A DNA stretch of 49,170 nt, from the IMG/VR virus record IMGVR_UViG_3300020207_000042, positions 1-49,170 of that record. One strand, 5' to 3'. Positions 35,969 to 44,443 of this stretch are shown here, in pieces; within the stretch, counting starts at the first letter, position 1; the number at the start of each line of letters is the position of its first letter. The position numbers were made by a program, and so were the translations under genes. The notes under the pieces were generated by a model. That model was not told the DNA's origin. It saw nothing but the letters and a program-made list of their open reading frames with translations, and did no database searches. Origin of the DNA: a virus.

Positions 35969-36711
35969 TGTTTAAGAAGAAAGATAAGATAGAATTTTTT
36001 AGTAAAATAGACGGAGTTGCTGAAGCATATCCTATTATACCTGCTAAAGATTTTCGTCCTAAGTGGATGTCACGGTGTAAACAAAATTACATTGACAACA
36101 AGGATAGAAACTTGCCTAGCCATCTATATCAATGCCCTGGAATTTTTGATCTTTACAATTATGGATTTATTTTGCCTTTATGGCACGATGTTATAATTAA
36201 GACACAAGCAGGACAACAAGGATTTCAATATGTAAATCCTAGTCAAACACTTAGTAAACTACTAGAAGGCGACCCTGTAACAAGTCAACCACCTGAAATA
36301 TCTAAATGGTTGCCAAAACGCCCTCATAGTATTGAAGCTATTGTAAAATTTAATACGCCTTGGAATGTTATTGCACCTAAGGGTGTAAAATTTTTAATAA
36401 CACCTATTGCATATAGTGATAGTTATGAGTTTGAATCTAGTATAGGTGTGTTAGATCCTGCTATAAACACAGAATTAAATATACAAGGTTACTGGAATAT
36501 ACCAAACGGAGAACGCAAATTAACAGCAGGTACTCCTATTGCTCATATTATTCCATTAACTGAAAAAAGATATGACTATATAATTAGAGAAATGAATGAG
36601 AATGATTTTAGATTTTTTAGAAAAAGACTATTCTGGGGAACACATTCTTTTAAACATAATAAATCATTAATTAAAGAAATGTATAGAAAGCATTTTCAAG
36701 GAGAAAAATAA
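35968..36711 (+). CDS. DUF6065-like protein, copy 1 (247 aa)
   Basis: This is a soluble mixed alpha/beta protein beginning MFKKKDKIEFFSK. Conserved blocks shared with the protein at 37120 are YPIIPAKDFRPKW, CPGIFDLYNYGFILPLWHD, IVKFNTPWNVIAPKGVKF, IQGYWNIP and LTAGTPIAHIIPL. I associate this pattern with DUF6065, a family of unknown function, but only from memory. It is coupled to both neighbours by one-base overlaps. Position between an oxygenase and a small protein suggests it takes part in the same modification, for example in binding substrate or product; that is inference. Confidence 0.65.
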   Translation: MFKKKDKIEFFSKIDGVAEAYPIIPAKDFRPKWMSRCKQNYIDNKDRNLPSHLYQCPGIFDLYNYGFILPLWHDVIIKTQAGQQGFQYVNPSQTLSKLLEGDPVTSQPPEISKWLPKRPHSIEAIVKFNTPWNVIAPKGVKFLITPIAYSDSYEFESSIGVLDPAINTELNIQGYWNIPNGERKLTAGTPIAHIIPLTEKRYDYIIREMNENDFRFFRKRLFWGTHSFKHNKSLIKEMYRKHFQGEK

Positions 36712-37127
36712 TGCCGTTGCAAGAATCAAATACAGAAGAATTTGTAACATATACTCAAACACTAAGAGTTGCTAAAGATCAATATACAGCTCGCAAAGTT
36801 CAAAAAGATAGAATAAAGCATGTAGGATGGTTTAACATAGTTCTATCTGCAAAAGATATGGTGTTATTATATAAAGATGGTGCTAACGGTATTCAGCAAG
36901 TTATAGCATCTAAAAATTGTGCTGGCGCCGAACCGTTACCAGAAGTGCCTACTACCGTTGAAAACGTTTTAGGAGAAGATGTTGAAGAAATTCATCACGT
37001 TACTTTTTATACCAAACCAGATGGTAATATTAAATTAATTCATGTTGATGATATTGTCTCTTGGACTGTTACAAATTCACTACTTAATCAATTAGATAAG
37101 AAGTATAAGGAGAACATTCGTGTTTAG
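36711..37127 (+). CDS. Hypothetical protein of the halogenase cassette (138 aa)
   Basis: The start overlaps the preceding stop by one base (TAATG), preceded by AAGGAG (36698-36703). The protein is small and soluble, with YTQTLRVAKDQYTARKVQKD near the N-terminus, a beta-rich middle (GWFNIVLSAKDMVLLYKDG), EEIHHVTFYTKPDGNIKLIH and a helical C-terminus. It has one Cys (Cys69). I recognise no family. It sits between the two DUF6065-like copies and overlaps the second by 8 bases, so co-expression is certain if the operon is transcribed. Confidence 0.65.
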   Translation: MPLQESNTEEFVTYTQTLRVAKDQYTARKVQKDRIKHVGWFNIVLSAKDMVLLYKDGANGIQQVIASKNCAGAEPLPEVPTTVENVLGEDVEEIHHVTFYTKPDGNIKLIHVDDIVSWTVTNSLLNQLDKKYKENIRV

Positions 37128-37884
37128 TTTTTTTAAGAAAAAACCAAAAGTAGAATTTGTTGCTCTATTACCAGAAGTAAATCAAATTATGCCTATTATT
37201 CCTGCTAGTAAAATGAAGTTTGATTGGATCAAGCCTGCTATGGAAGATTGGAAAAAACTTAAAGAAAAACATGAACAACTACCTACAAAACTAACACACA
37301 TTGCTAGGTGCCCTGGCATACACAAAATTATGCGTGAAGGTTGGATTTTACGCAGCTGGTGTGACTTTACAATAAAAACAGATGGTGATGGTAAATCTTT
37401 TCAATGGGCAACACCAGTATCTCAGCAAACTGTAGATGCAGATCATATTTGGAAATGGGATTATTTGTCACATCATGCAGAGTCAATATTTGGACAAGTA
37501 GATAAAAGAAATACACTAGATACTGTTATTAAGGTACAATCACCTTGGATAGTTTATATTCCTAAAGGTTATTATTTAATGAGTATGCCTATTCCCTATC
37601 CAGATAATCATAGTTTTACAGCTGCTACTGGACTGATCGACGGGGACGAAGGACCAAACTTTTTAAATGTTCAGCTATACTGGCACGAACTAAATAATGT
37701 TACTAAGATACCTGCGGGTACTCCTCTTGCTCAATATATGCTTGTAAAGAAAGACAAGATTGATGCAGAAATAAGAGATGTAACTGATAAAGATATTAAA
37801 AACTTAAGGCTACGATCTACTATATTAGATAATAGATTTATTGTAGACTACAAACCATTAAAGGAAGTAAAATGGCATGAGTAG
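37120..37884 (+). CDS. DUF6065-like protein, copy 2 (254 aa), GTG start
   Basis: This is a paralogue of the protein at 35968 by shared order of blocks: MPIIPASKMKFDW, ARCPGIHKIMREGWILRSWC, FTIKTDGDGKSFQWATP, VIKVQSPWIVYIPKGYY, LNVQLYWHELN and IPAGTPLAQYMLV. It starts with GTG at 37120, with AAGGAG (37107-37112) 7 bases upstream; no ATG is better placed, and GTG gives MFSFFKKK, matching MFKKK of copy 1. It overlaps both neighbours by 8 bases. Identity to copy 1 is low, so the duplication is old. Function unknown. Confidence 0.65.
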   Translation: MFSFFKKKPKVEFVALLPEVNQIMPIIPASKMKFDWIKPAMEDWKKLKEKHEQLPTKLTHIARCPGIHKIMREGWILRSWCDFTIKTDGDGKSFQWATPVSQQTVDADHIWKWDYLSHHAESIFGQVDKRNTLDTVIKVQSPWIVYIPKGYYLMSMPIPYPDNHSFTAATGLIDGDEGPNFLNVQLYWHELNNVTKIPAGTPLAQYMLVKKDKIDAEIRDVTDKDIKNLRLRSTILDNRFIVDYKPLKEVKWHE

Positions 37885-38101
37885 TTTTCACAAGGTTGAA
37901 ATAAGTTTGTACGCAAACAAAGACACTAAATTTATGAATGATGCGCATGCACATTGGTTAAATTACTCTGTGCAACATAGACGTATGGCCGGCTTTAGAA
38001 TAAAAATAAGCCATTGTAAACAGTTTGTTACAATGAATGACGAAGAAGCATTCAATTACTTTTTAGATACTTGGAAGCATTACAAGCGAGTCATATACTA
38101 A
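37877..38101 (+). CDS. Small hypothetical protein (74 aa)
   Basis: ATG 37877 lies 8 bases inside the previous gene, near GGAAG, and the gene ends 7 bases before a late-promoter motif. The protein is basic and aromatic-rich (HWLNYSVQHRRMAGFRIKIS), with five His and one Cys (Cys47) and no membrane segment. It is the last gene of the halogenase cassette by spacing. No family recognised. It could be an RNA- or protein-binding helper, but nothing in the sequence settles this. Confidence 0.6.
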   Translation: MSSFHKVEISLYANKDTKFMNDAHAHWLNYSVQHRRMAGFRIKISHCKQFVTMNDEEAFNYFLDTWKHYKRVIY

Positions 38102-38102
38102 A

Positions 38103-38124
38103 CTACAGATAAATACTACTGTAG
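38103..38124 (+). promoter_or_regulatory. T4-type late promoter (GATAAATA) within an inverted repeat
   Basis: GATAAATAC (38108-38116) is flanked by the inverted repeat CTACAG (38103-38108) and CTGTAG (38119-38124). Predicted +1 is near 38121. AGGA at 38127-38130 and ATG 38138 follow. This element opens the second structural block after the halogenase cassette. Confidence 0.6.
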
Positions 38125-38137
38125 ATAGGATTTTAAT

Positions 38138-39634
38138 ATGGCATCAAATTCAGCACCAGTAGTAGATAGAATACGCATTATACCAAGACCTGACGATTTC
38201 TTAGATCGTAATGTCGGTTCTAGCGGTGAAGTATTCTTTGATAAACAAGCAAATACCTTACGTGTATACAGCGGAAAATTAGCTGGCGGCTATACTGTTG
38301 TTACTGAAGATAATTTACAACGAAATATTTCTAATGCTAAGGTTGCAACTGTACAGTATAATGTTGTCGTTGAAAACCAAGGTGAAGGTAATAAGTATAT
38401 CCTTAATGGTGAATACAAACCTGAACTAACATTTGTTATAGGTTATACATATGTATTTGATCAAACAGATCCTACTAATGTCTATTATCCAAATCCAACA
38501 GGCGGTACCCTAAACGAACATCAACTTGCATTTTCAACAACACTAAACGGCGAATTAGATGTAGGCGGAACAGCATATGAAGACAATGTTAGATATTATA
38601 TAAATGATGATCCTGTAACACGAGCTGTATACTACGATAAATTCAACGAAGCTATAACACGTCAAGTACAGATTACAGTTACAAACGATACGCCTACTAC
38701 ACTTTATTACTGGTGTAAAAATCATACCGGCATGGGAAATTCTATTACTGTTGCAGAACCAGGAACAGGTGGTGCAAGCGGTGGTGCTAGTGTTGATGTT
38801 AGTGATACACCACCTACATCTCCAGAAGCAGGTAATATATGGTTTGATAGTTCAACTGGTAAAATTTACATTTACATAACAGATGATGACAGTAGTCAAT
38901 GGGTTCAGCCTACTACACCTTTACCTTCTGTTAACACATTTAAAAATGTGACAGTAAGTGGTGATCCTGATAGTATTATTGCGTCAGGAAATAGCGATAC
39001 TTTAAATTTTGCTCCTGGAGCAAATGTTACACTAGACGTAGATAATACAACAAATACTATTACAATAAACAGCTCCGGCGGCGGTGGTGGCTCTACATAC
39101 GATCAAAATCTTAATACTACAGATGATGTAACATTTGATGATATAACAGCAACCGGTGTATTAACTGTTGACAGTATAAATGCAGCAAATATACAAAATA
39201 CAGGAATTGGTAATCCTACATTTACAAGTGCAAGTACTATAGATTTTATTGCTCCAGACGGTATAAGACTAGAAAATGTACTTAAAACTAATGAAGTAAT
39301 TACAAACGAAACTGGAGTTACGGGTACAGTTAACCATAACTATTCAGGCGGTCCTATTTTTAATATTTTATCTCCAGCAGCTAATTGGACAGCAAATATT
39401 ACAAATGTACCTGCAACAGAAAACAGAGCAACAAATATAGCATTTATAATTACACAAGGTACAACACCATATGTGCCTAACGTAGTGCAGATTGACGGTG
39501 TAACTCAAACAGTGAAATGGATAGATAATGTTGCTCCAACAGGAAATGCAAACAAAACAGATGTAATAACTTTATCCATGATACGCTCAGGAGGTTCTTG
39601 GAACGTTTTAGGCAGTTATGTAAATTATGGATAA
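38138..39634 (+). CDS. Fibre-like structural protein with cupredoxin-like domain (498 aa)
   Basis: Residues 1-70 carry a short beta module (RIIPRPDDFLDRNVGSSG). Residues about 72-206 form a cupredoxin-like domain related to that in the 2000-aa giant: KYILNGEYKPELTFVIGYTY, GTLNEHQLAFS with His128, and YYWCKNHTGMGN with Cys193, His196 and Met199. A linker (GNIWFDSSTGKIYIY) leads to a fibre-like region (YDQNLNTTDDVTFDDITATG) and a beta-rich C-terminus ending WNVLGSYVNYG. It is the first gene after a late promoter. Virion location is inferred from the modules shared with other structural genes. Whether copper is bound is unknown. Confidence 0.75.
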   Translation: MASNSAPVVDRIRIIPRPDDFLDRNVGSSGEVFFDKQANTLRVYSGKLAGGYTVVTEDNLQRNISNAKVATVQYNVVVENQGEGNKYILNGEYKPELTFVIGYTYVFDQTDPTNVYYPNPTGGTLNEHQLAFSTTLNGELDVGGTAYEDNVRYYINDDPVTRAVYYDKFNEAITRQVQITVTNDTPTTLYYWCKNHTGMGNSITVAEPGTGGASGGASVDVSDTPPTSPEAGNIWFDSSTGKIYIYITDDDSSQWVQPTTPLPSVNTFKNVTVSGDPDSIIASGNSDTLNFAPGANVTLDVDNTTNTITINSSGGGGGSTYDQNLNTTDDVTFDDITATGVLTVDSINAANIQNTGIGNPTFTSASTIDFIAPDGIRLENVLKTNEVITNETGVTGTVNHNYSGGPIFNILSPAANWTANITNVPATENRATNIAFIITQGTTPYVPNVVQIDGVTQTVKWIDNVAPTGNANKTDVITLSMIRSGGSWNVLGSYVNYG

Positions 39635-39639
39635 AAACT

Positions 39640-40920
39640 ATGCCAAGATATAGCTCAGTAAGTTCTTTACAATATTTTCAACCTAAAGTAACACCCTTCA
39701 AATTATTAAGATATTTAGAAAATCCAAATCCGGAAGGAATTGCACAATCAGATGCTTTTGGAACATCTGTTGCAATACATGGTAATTTTATTGCCGTAGG
39801 CGCACCAGGGGAACAGGATGCAAACGGAGTCCCCTCCCAAGGTAAAGTTTATTTGTATTCAAGCACTGGAAACTATTTAAGAACTATAGACGATCCTAAT
39901 CCTGTAGCACCAATAAATGCAGGCGACGGCGACAGTTTTGGAACTAGTGTTGCCTTAAATACGGGCTATGTACTTGTAGGCGCACCTAATGAAAACGATA
40001 CAACAGATAACAACGGTAAAGCATATTTGTTTGATGTAACAAATGGCAATTTAGTTCATACATTCGATGACCCCAATCCTAATACAACAGAAGTTAACCC
40101 CAATGGTGATGCATTTGGTCAAAACGTAGCTCTAACAGAAAACTATGCTTCTATAAGTGCATACAGAGAAAATGCTGTAGGCATTGGAGATGACACTGGT
40201 TGGATTTACATTTTTGATTTAAATAATAATTATAACTTAGATCATTCTATTGAGAATCCTAATTTAGATGCAGAAGATGAATATCCTGGAGATCAAATAG
40301 GTCAATTAATTAATACACTCGCAATTACTGATACATGGACAATGGTAGGTAACTGGCGAGAAAACGAACCTGGTGCATTGGGCCAAGGAGACAGTGGTGC
40401 ATTTTTCCTATTTAACAATAGCACGGGTGCTACTGACCAATCTATATACAATCCAAAAGAGGATGCATTAGACTTAGACGATAGATTTGGATATGCTGTT
40501 GATTTAAATGAAAGTTATGCAGCGGTAGGCTGTCCAGGAGAAGACAGTGACGGCACAAATAGCGGTCGTGTATATATTTACAATCCTACTAATGGTAGTC
40601 TAATACAAACTATTAACAATCCAAATACCTATAATACAAATACAGATGATAGATTTGGTGAATCAATAGCATTAACTGACAATTATCTTGCTGTAGGAGC
40701 ACTAGAAGAAGATGACGACAATGGTACAGCAAGTGGTGTGATACATATTTTTAGTACAACAGATTGGAGTTATCAAAATACTGTAGTAAATCCAAATAAA
40801 TACGATACAAGTACAAACGATAGATTTGGATATACAATTAGAGCAAACAACGATTACATGGTAGTAGGTGTTCCAGCTGAAAACCAAGGTAGTGGGGCTG
40901 TTTACATATTTAAGGCATAA
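39640..40920 (+). CDS. FG-GAP/integrin-like beta-propeller protein (426 aa)
   Basis: At least six repeats of the form DAFGTSVAIHGNFIAVGAPG...GKVYLYSSTG are spread over the chain, for example FGTSVALNTGYVLVGAPNE, FGYAVDLNESYAAVGCPGE and FGESIALTDNYLAVGALEE. They typify FG-GAP-like beta-propellers, and the Asp/Asn-rich loops (GDGD, DTTDNNG) could bind calcium. I chose ATG 39640 because it lies 5 bases after the upstream stop. A TTG at 39598 would extend the protein by 14 residues but into the previous gene, with a non-propeller sequence. No signal peptide. Probably a virion adhesin or fibre accessory. Confidence 0.75.
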   Translation: MPRYSSVSSLQYFQPKVTPFKLLRYLENPNPEGIAQSDAFGTSVAIHGNFIAVGAPGEQDANGVPSQGKVYLYSSTGNYLRTIDDPNPVAPINAGDGDSFGTSVALNTGYVLVGAPNENDTTDNNGKAYLFDVTNGNLVHTFDDPNPNTTEVNPNGDAFGQNVALTENYASISAYRENAVGIGDDTGWIYIFDLNNNYNLDHSIENPNLDAEDEYPGDQIGQLINTLAITDTWTMVGNWRENEPGALGQGDSGAFFLFNNSTGATDQSIYNPKEDALDLDDRFGYAVDLNESYAAVGCPGEDSDGTNSGRVYIYNPTNGSLIQTINNPNTYNTNTDDRFGESIALTDNYLAVGALEEDDDNGTASGVIHIFSTTDWSYQNTVVNPNKYDTSTNDRFGYTIRANNDYMVVGVPAENQGSGAVYIFKA

Positions 40921-40922
40921 CA

Positions 40923-42491
40923 ATGGAAAAAGAATATATTGTAGTAGTACATAGAGGAATAGACTTAGAAGCATTTGATGCAGAACTATCTGCAAGTACA
41001 GGAGAAGGTCCTATTCCTAGCAGAAGTGTAGACATTGCTGATCCTAGAGTAGGTTCCAAGCGTATGACACATTGGATGCTAACTGACGAAGAAGCACAAG
41101 ATCTAAGACAAGATCCAAGAGTGTTATCGGTAGAAATTCCACCAGATCAAAGAGACGATATAGAGCTAATTCGTAATGCAACACAAACAGGAGTATTTTA
41201 TAGAAGTATTTCGGGTGCTGCATTAACAACACCAACGTTTGTAAATTGGGGGTTAAGACGTTGTATAGAAGAAACTAACGTATATGGAACTAATACTACA
41301 ATAGCAGGCGACTATCTTTATGCACTAGATGGCACTGGTGTAGATATTGTTATTCAAGATAGCGGTATTGATCCTGAACATCCAGAATGGCAAGATGCAT
41401 CTGGCAACAGTAGATTACAGCAAATTGACTGGTATACAGAATCTGGACTAATAGGTACGCAATCAGCAGACCATTATAGAGATGCCGACGGACACGGCAC
41501 TCATTGTGCAGGCATAGCAGCAGGCAAAACATATGGTTGGGCTAAGGGAGCTAGAATATTCAGCCAAAAGTTACAAGGGCTAGAAACATTATCAGGAAGT
41601 GATGGCACAGGCATTCCGATCTCTCAAGCATTTGATGCTATACGTTTATGGCATAGTGCAAAAACAAACGGTAGTCCAACTGTTGTAAATATGAGTTGGG
41701 GGTATGGATCAACACAATCTTCTGATCCTACAAACGGTGTATATAGAGGAACTCCTTGGACATACGGAGTTGACTATACAACTAGAGGCGAACTGTGGGC
41801 GGCAACAGGTGTAAGTAGAGAATTTTTCGGTCAAATGCGATTACCAGTTAGAGTAGCCTCAGTTGATGCAGAAATTGAAGATATGATTGATGCCGGAATA
41901 CACATATGTATTGCGGCTGGAAACAATCGTTATAAAGCCGATGTGCCCGGTGGCGCAGACTTTGATAACACTGTAACTTTTGGTGGGTTTGCATATGAAT
42001 ATCATCAAGGTAGTTCACCTTTTAGTAGTGAAGCATTTATGGTCGGAAATATTGATGCAGAGGTAGACGGTACTGTAGACAAAATTGCAGATAGTTCTAC
42101 AAGAGGCCCTGCAATAAACATTTATGCACCGGGTGATAACATAATGAGTACATCAAGTAGAATTGCAGATTCTGGATATACACTTTTAGATTATCCAGCT
42201 AACAGCATATACAAAATTATGAGTATAGGAGGCACATCTATGGCATCACCGCAAGTTGCTGGTGTTTGTGCATTACATTTACAAGTACAGCCTGATCTTA
42301 CTCCTGCACAATTACAAGATAAAGTTTTTGCAGATTGTAAGAGTGTTATTTCAACAACAGGTTCTGATACAGATTACGATAATTATACGTTAACACTATT
42401 AGGCGGTCCTAATAGAATGCTGTATAGTAGACATGGTCAAGCAAATCCGTGGGCTATATCAGGAACGATAAATATTAGTGGAGGTAACTAA
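40923..42491 (+). CDS. Subtilisin-family serine protease with I9-like propeptide (522 aa)
   Basis: The S8 catalytic residues are all present: Asp146 in VIQDSGID, His191 in DADGHGTHCAGIAAG, the oxyanion Asn334 in CIAAGNNR, and Ser439 in GGTSMASPQVAG. Residues 1-75 (EYIVVVHRGIDLEAFDAEL ... LRQDPRVLSVEIPPD) resemble an inhibitor-I9 propeptide, so it is probably made as a self-inhibited zymogen. No signal peptide is visible. It starts 2 bases after the propeller gene and overlaps the next start by one base (TAATG), so it belongs to the structural operon. It may mature virion proteins or be carried in the particle to cut a host surface protein. Substrate unknown. Confidence 0.9.
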   Translation: MEKEYIVVVHRGIDLEAFDAELSASTGEGPIPSRSVDIADPRVGSKRMTHWMLTDEEAQDLRQDPRVLSVEIPPDQRDDIELIRNATQTGVFYRSISGAALTTPTFVNWGLRRCIEETNVYGTNTTIAGDYLYALDGTGVDIVIQDSGIDPEHPEWQDASGNSRLQQIDWYTESGLIGTQSADHYRDADGHGTHCAGIAAGKTYGWAKGARIFSQKLQGLETLSGSDGTGIPISQAFDAIRLWHSAKTNGSPTVVNMSWGYGSTQSSDPTNGVYRGTPWTYGVDYTTRGELWAATGVSREFFGQMRLPVRVASVDAEIEDMIDAGIHICIAAGNNRYKADVPGGADFDNTVTFGGFAYEYHQGSSPFSSEAFMVGNIDAEVDGTVDKIADSSTRGPAINIYAPGDNIMSTSSRIADSGYTLLDYPANSIYKIMSIGGTSMASPQVAGVCALHLQVQPDLTPAQLQDKVFADCKSVISTTGSDTDYDNYTLTLLGGPNRMLYSRHGQANPWAISGTINISGGN

Positions 42492-44443
42492 TGGCATTAA
42501 ATTTTCCTAACAGTCCTAGTATAGACGATACATTTACAGATGGCACAACAACTTGGCAATGGGATGGTACATCTTGGAATGTAGTTGCAGGCGCAGGTAT
42601 ATCAGCAGAAGCACCTGATGTCTTTAAGACCTTCACAGCAGACAGCGGTACAACTACAGCAGATGCAGAAGATGATTCTTTTGCTATAGTTGGCGGTACT
42701 GATATTACAACAGCAATATCAGGAGACCAAGTTACAATTAATTTTACAGGATCAGTAGCAACCCCGGATCAAAATCTATTCCAAACATTTAATGCAGATG
42801 CAGGAACTATAACAGCATCTAGTCCTACTGACAGTTTAACAGTTGCAGGAGCAGGCACAGTAAGTACGGCTATTAGCGGTAATACACTTACTATTACAGG
42901 TGCTGGCGCAGCTAATTTAGGCATTGACGATTTAACAGATGTCGATACAAGTAGCAATCTTCCGTCTGCAGGTAATGTTTTAAAATGGGATGGTGCTAAG
43001 TGGTCACCTGGTGCAGACTTAACCGCAGGTGGCGGTGGCAATGATGTTACATCAGTAGTTGCACCATTTGCGTTTGCTAGAATAGATGCAGGAAACTTAA
43101 CTACACCAACACAGTTTGTTGAAATGCAAAGTGCGGCACACGTATACAATGCAAACACAGACAGTTACATAGACTTTACATTTGATACAGCACAAAGTAA
43201 TACTAATTATGTAGTTGTCACTGATTTAGAAATTGCAGGCGATGCAAATATATCTGTTGAGATTGCAAACAAAACTGTAAACGGATTTAGAGCTAATTTC
43301 TATGACGATACAACAGGAACAGAATTAACACCTGGTTCTGTTGGTGCTAATGTTCCAGTGTTTATGGTTTACAATTCAAACTTTACAGTAGATGTTAGTG
43401 TAGGTGCAAACGCAGATACACTTGACGGATTTGAAGGTGTATACTTTTTAAATTATAACAACTTTATTAATACTCCTACTATTCCTTCCGATGTAAGCGA
43501 CTTAACTGATACAACTAGTTTATTATTTGATAAACAGTTTAGTTCATTAACAAATACTCCAACTACAATAGCAGGATATGGAATCACAGACGCCTTTGAT
43601 GGAGCATTTAGTTCATTGTCTGGCAAGCCAACTACTATAGCAGGATATGGGATCACAGACGCTTTTGATGGAGCATTTAGTTCATTATCCGGAACTCCTA
43701 CAACAATAGCTGGATACGGCATAACGGATGCTTTATCGACAAGTTCTAACATAGGAGATTTAAACAATGTCAGTAGTGCTGCACCGTCAACAGGACAAGC
43801 ACTTGTTTGGGACGGAAGTACATGGGGACCTGACACAGTAAGTGGTGGTGGTGGTGATCCAGATCAAAATTTATGGTTAACATTTAACGGTGATGCAGGT
43901 AGTGTTTCTGCTAACACAACAACAGATACATTCACATTTACTGGTGGTACTAACATAAGCACAACAGTTACAGGCGACAGTGTGCGTATCGATATGCCAG
44001 CGGCATTAGGTGTTAGTAAATATGACGATCTAGAAGAAGTTGTGCGAACTGGTAGAACTATAGATAAAAGTTATATGCCAGCATTTGCTATGTTACGCCT
44101 AAACAATGCAGGCAACTCTGCGTATCTGTGCGACAGTCACGGTTATACAGGAAACAATCCTACACTATATGCAATAGGTGGTATGACTATTGCTTTTGAC
44201 TTAGATCAAATTGCAGGACATCCTTTTGAAATTCAAGACGGTACAGGAACAGCATATAATACAGGATTAATTCATGTAGATATTATTGGCAATGTGTCGA
44301 CTGGAGCAAACGCTCAAGGTAAAGATGGCGGAACATTGTATTGGGAAGTTCCTGAAACTATTTCAGGAAACTATAGATATCAGTGTACATTGCACCCTGC
44401 AATGGTAGGTGCTATAACAATTAAACGTATATCAGTTATCTAA
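42491..44443 (+). CDS. Tail-fibre-like protein with C-terminal cupredoxin-like domain (650 aa)
   Basis: The N-terminus contains a fibre module (DTFTDGTTTWQWDGTSWNVV). Two related beta segments begin PDQNLFQTFNADAG and PDQNLWLTFNGDAG. Three tandem 23-residue repeats with PTTIAGYGITDA (43540-43735) are of a kind common in phage tail fibres. The last ~130 residues resemble a cupredoxin: AGHPFEIQDG with His577, a hairpin, then YRYQCTLHPAMVGAITIKR with Cys632, His635 and Met638. The Cys-x2-His-x2-Met spacing is that of amicyanin. The gene ends overlapping the convergent minus-strand gene by 12 bases. Role inferred as a virion fibre. Confidence 0.8.
   Translation: MALNFPNSPSIDDTFTDGTTTWQWDGTSWNVVAGAGISAEAPDVFKTFTADSGTTTADAEDDSFAIVGGTDITTAISGDQVTINFTGSVATPDQNLFQTFNADAGTITASSPTDSLTVAGAGTVSTAISGNTLTITGAGAANLGIDDLTDVDTSSNLPSAGNVLKWDGAKWSPGADLTAGGGGNDVTSVVAPFAFARIDAGNLTTPTQFVEMQSAAHVYNANTDSYIDFTFDTAQSNTNYVVVTDLEIAGDANISVEIANKTVNGFRANFYDDTTGTELTPGSVGANVPVFMVYNSNFTVDVSVGANADTLDGFEGVYFLNYNNFINTPTIPSDVSDLTDTTSLLFDKQFSSLTNTPTTIAGYGITDAFDGAFSSLSGKPTTIAGYGITDAFDGAFSSLSGTPTTIAGYGITDALSTSSNIGDLNNVSSAAPSTGQALVWDGSTWGPDTVSGGGGDPDQNLWLTFNGDAGSVSANTTTDTFTFTGGTNISTTVTGDSVRIDMPAALGVSKYDDLEEVVRTGRTIDKSYMPAFAMLRLNNAGNSAYLCDSHGYTGNNPTLYAIGGMTIAFDLDQIAGHPFEIQDGTGTAYNTGLIHVDIIGNVSTGANAQGKDGGTLYWEVPETISGNYRYQCTLHPAMVGAITIKRISVI
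43540..43735 (+). repeat. Three tandem 69-bp coding repeats
   Basis: Period is 69 bases (23 codons), each unit encoding FSSL..PTTIAGYGITDA.. within the fibre gene. Units 1 and 2 are nearly identical in DNA; unit 3 has diverged at synonymous positions, so the array is not freshly expanded throughout. Confidence 0.9.

Noticed and set aside
39598-39639. TTG start at 39598, with a GGAGG a few bases upstream, for the propeller gene
   Set aside because: The GGAGG is part of codons of the preceding gene (SGGSW), the spacing is short, and the added 14 residues (MERFRQLCKLWIKT) do not fit the propeller. ATG 39640 follows the upstream stop closely.
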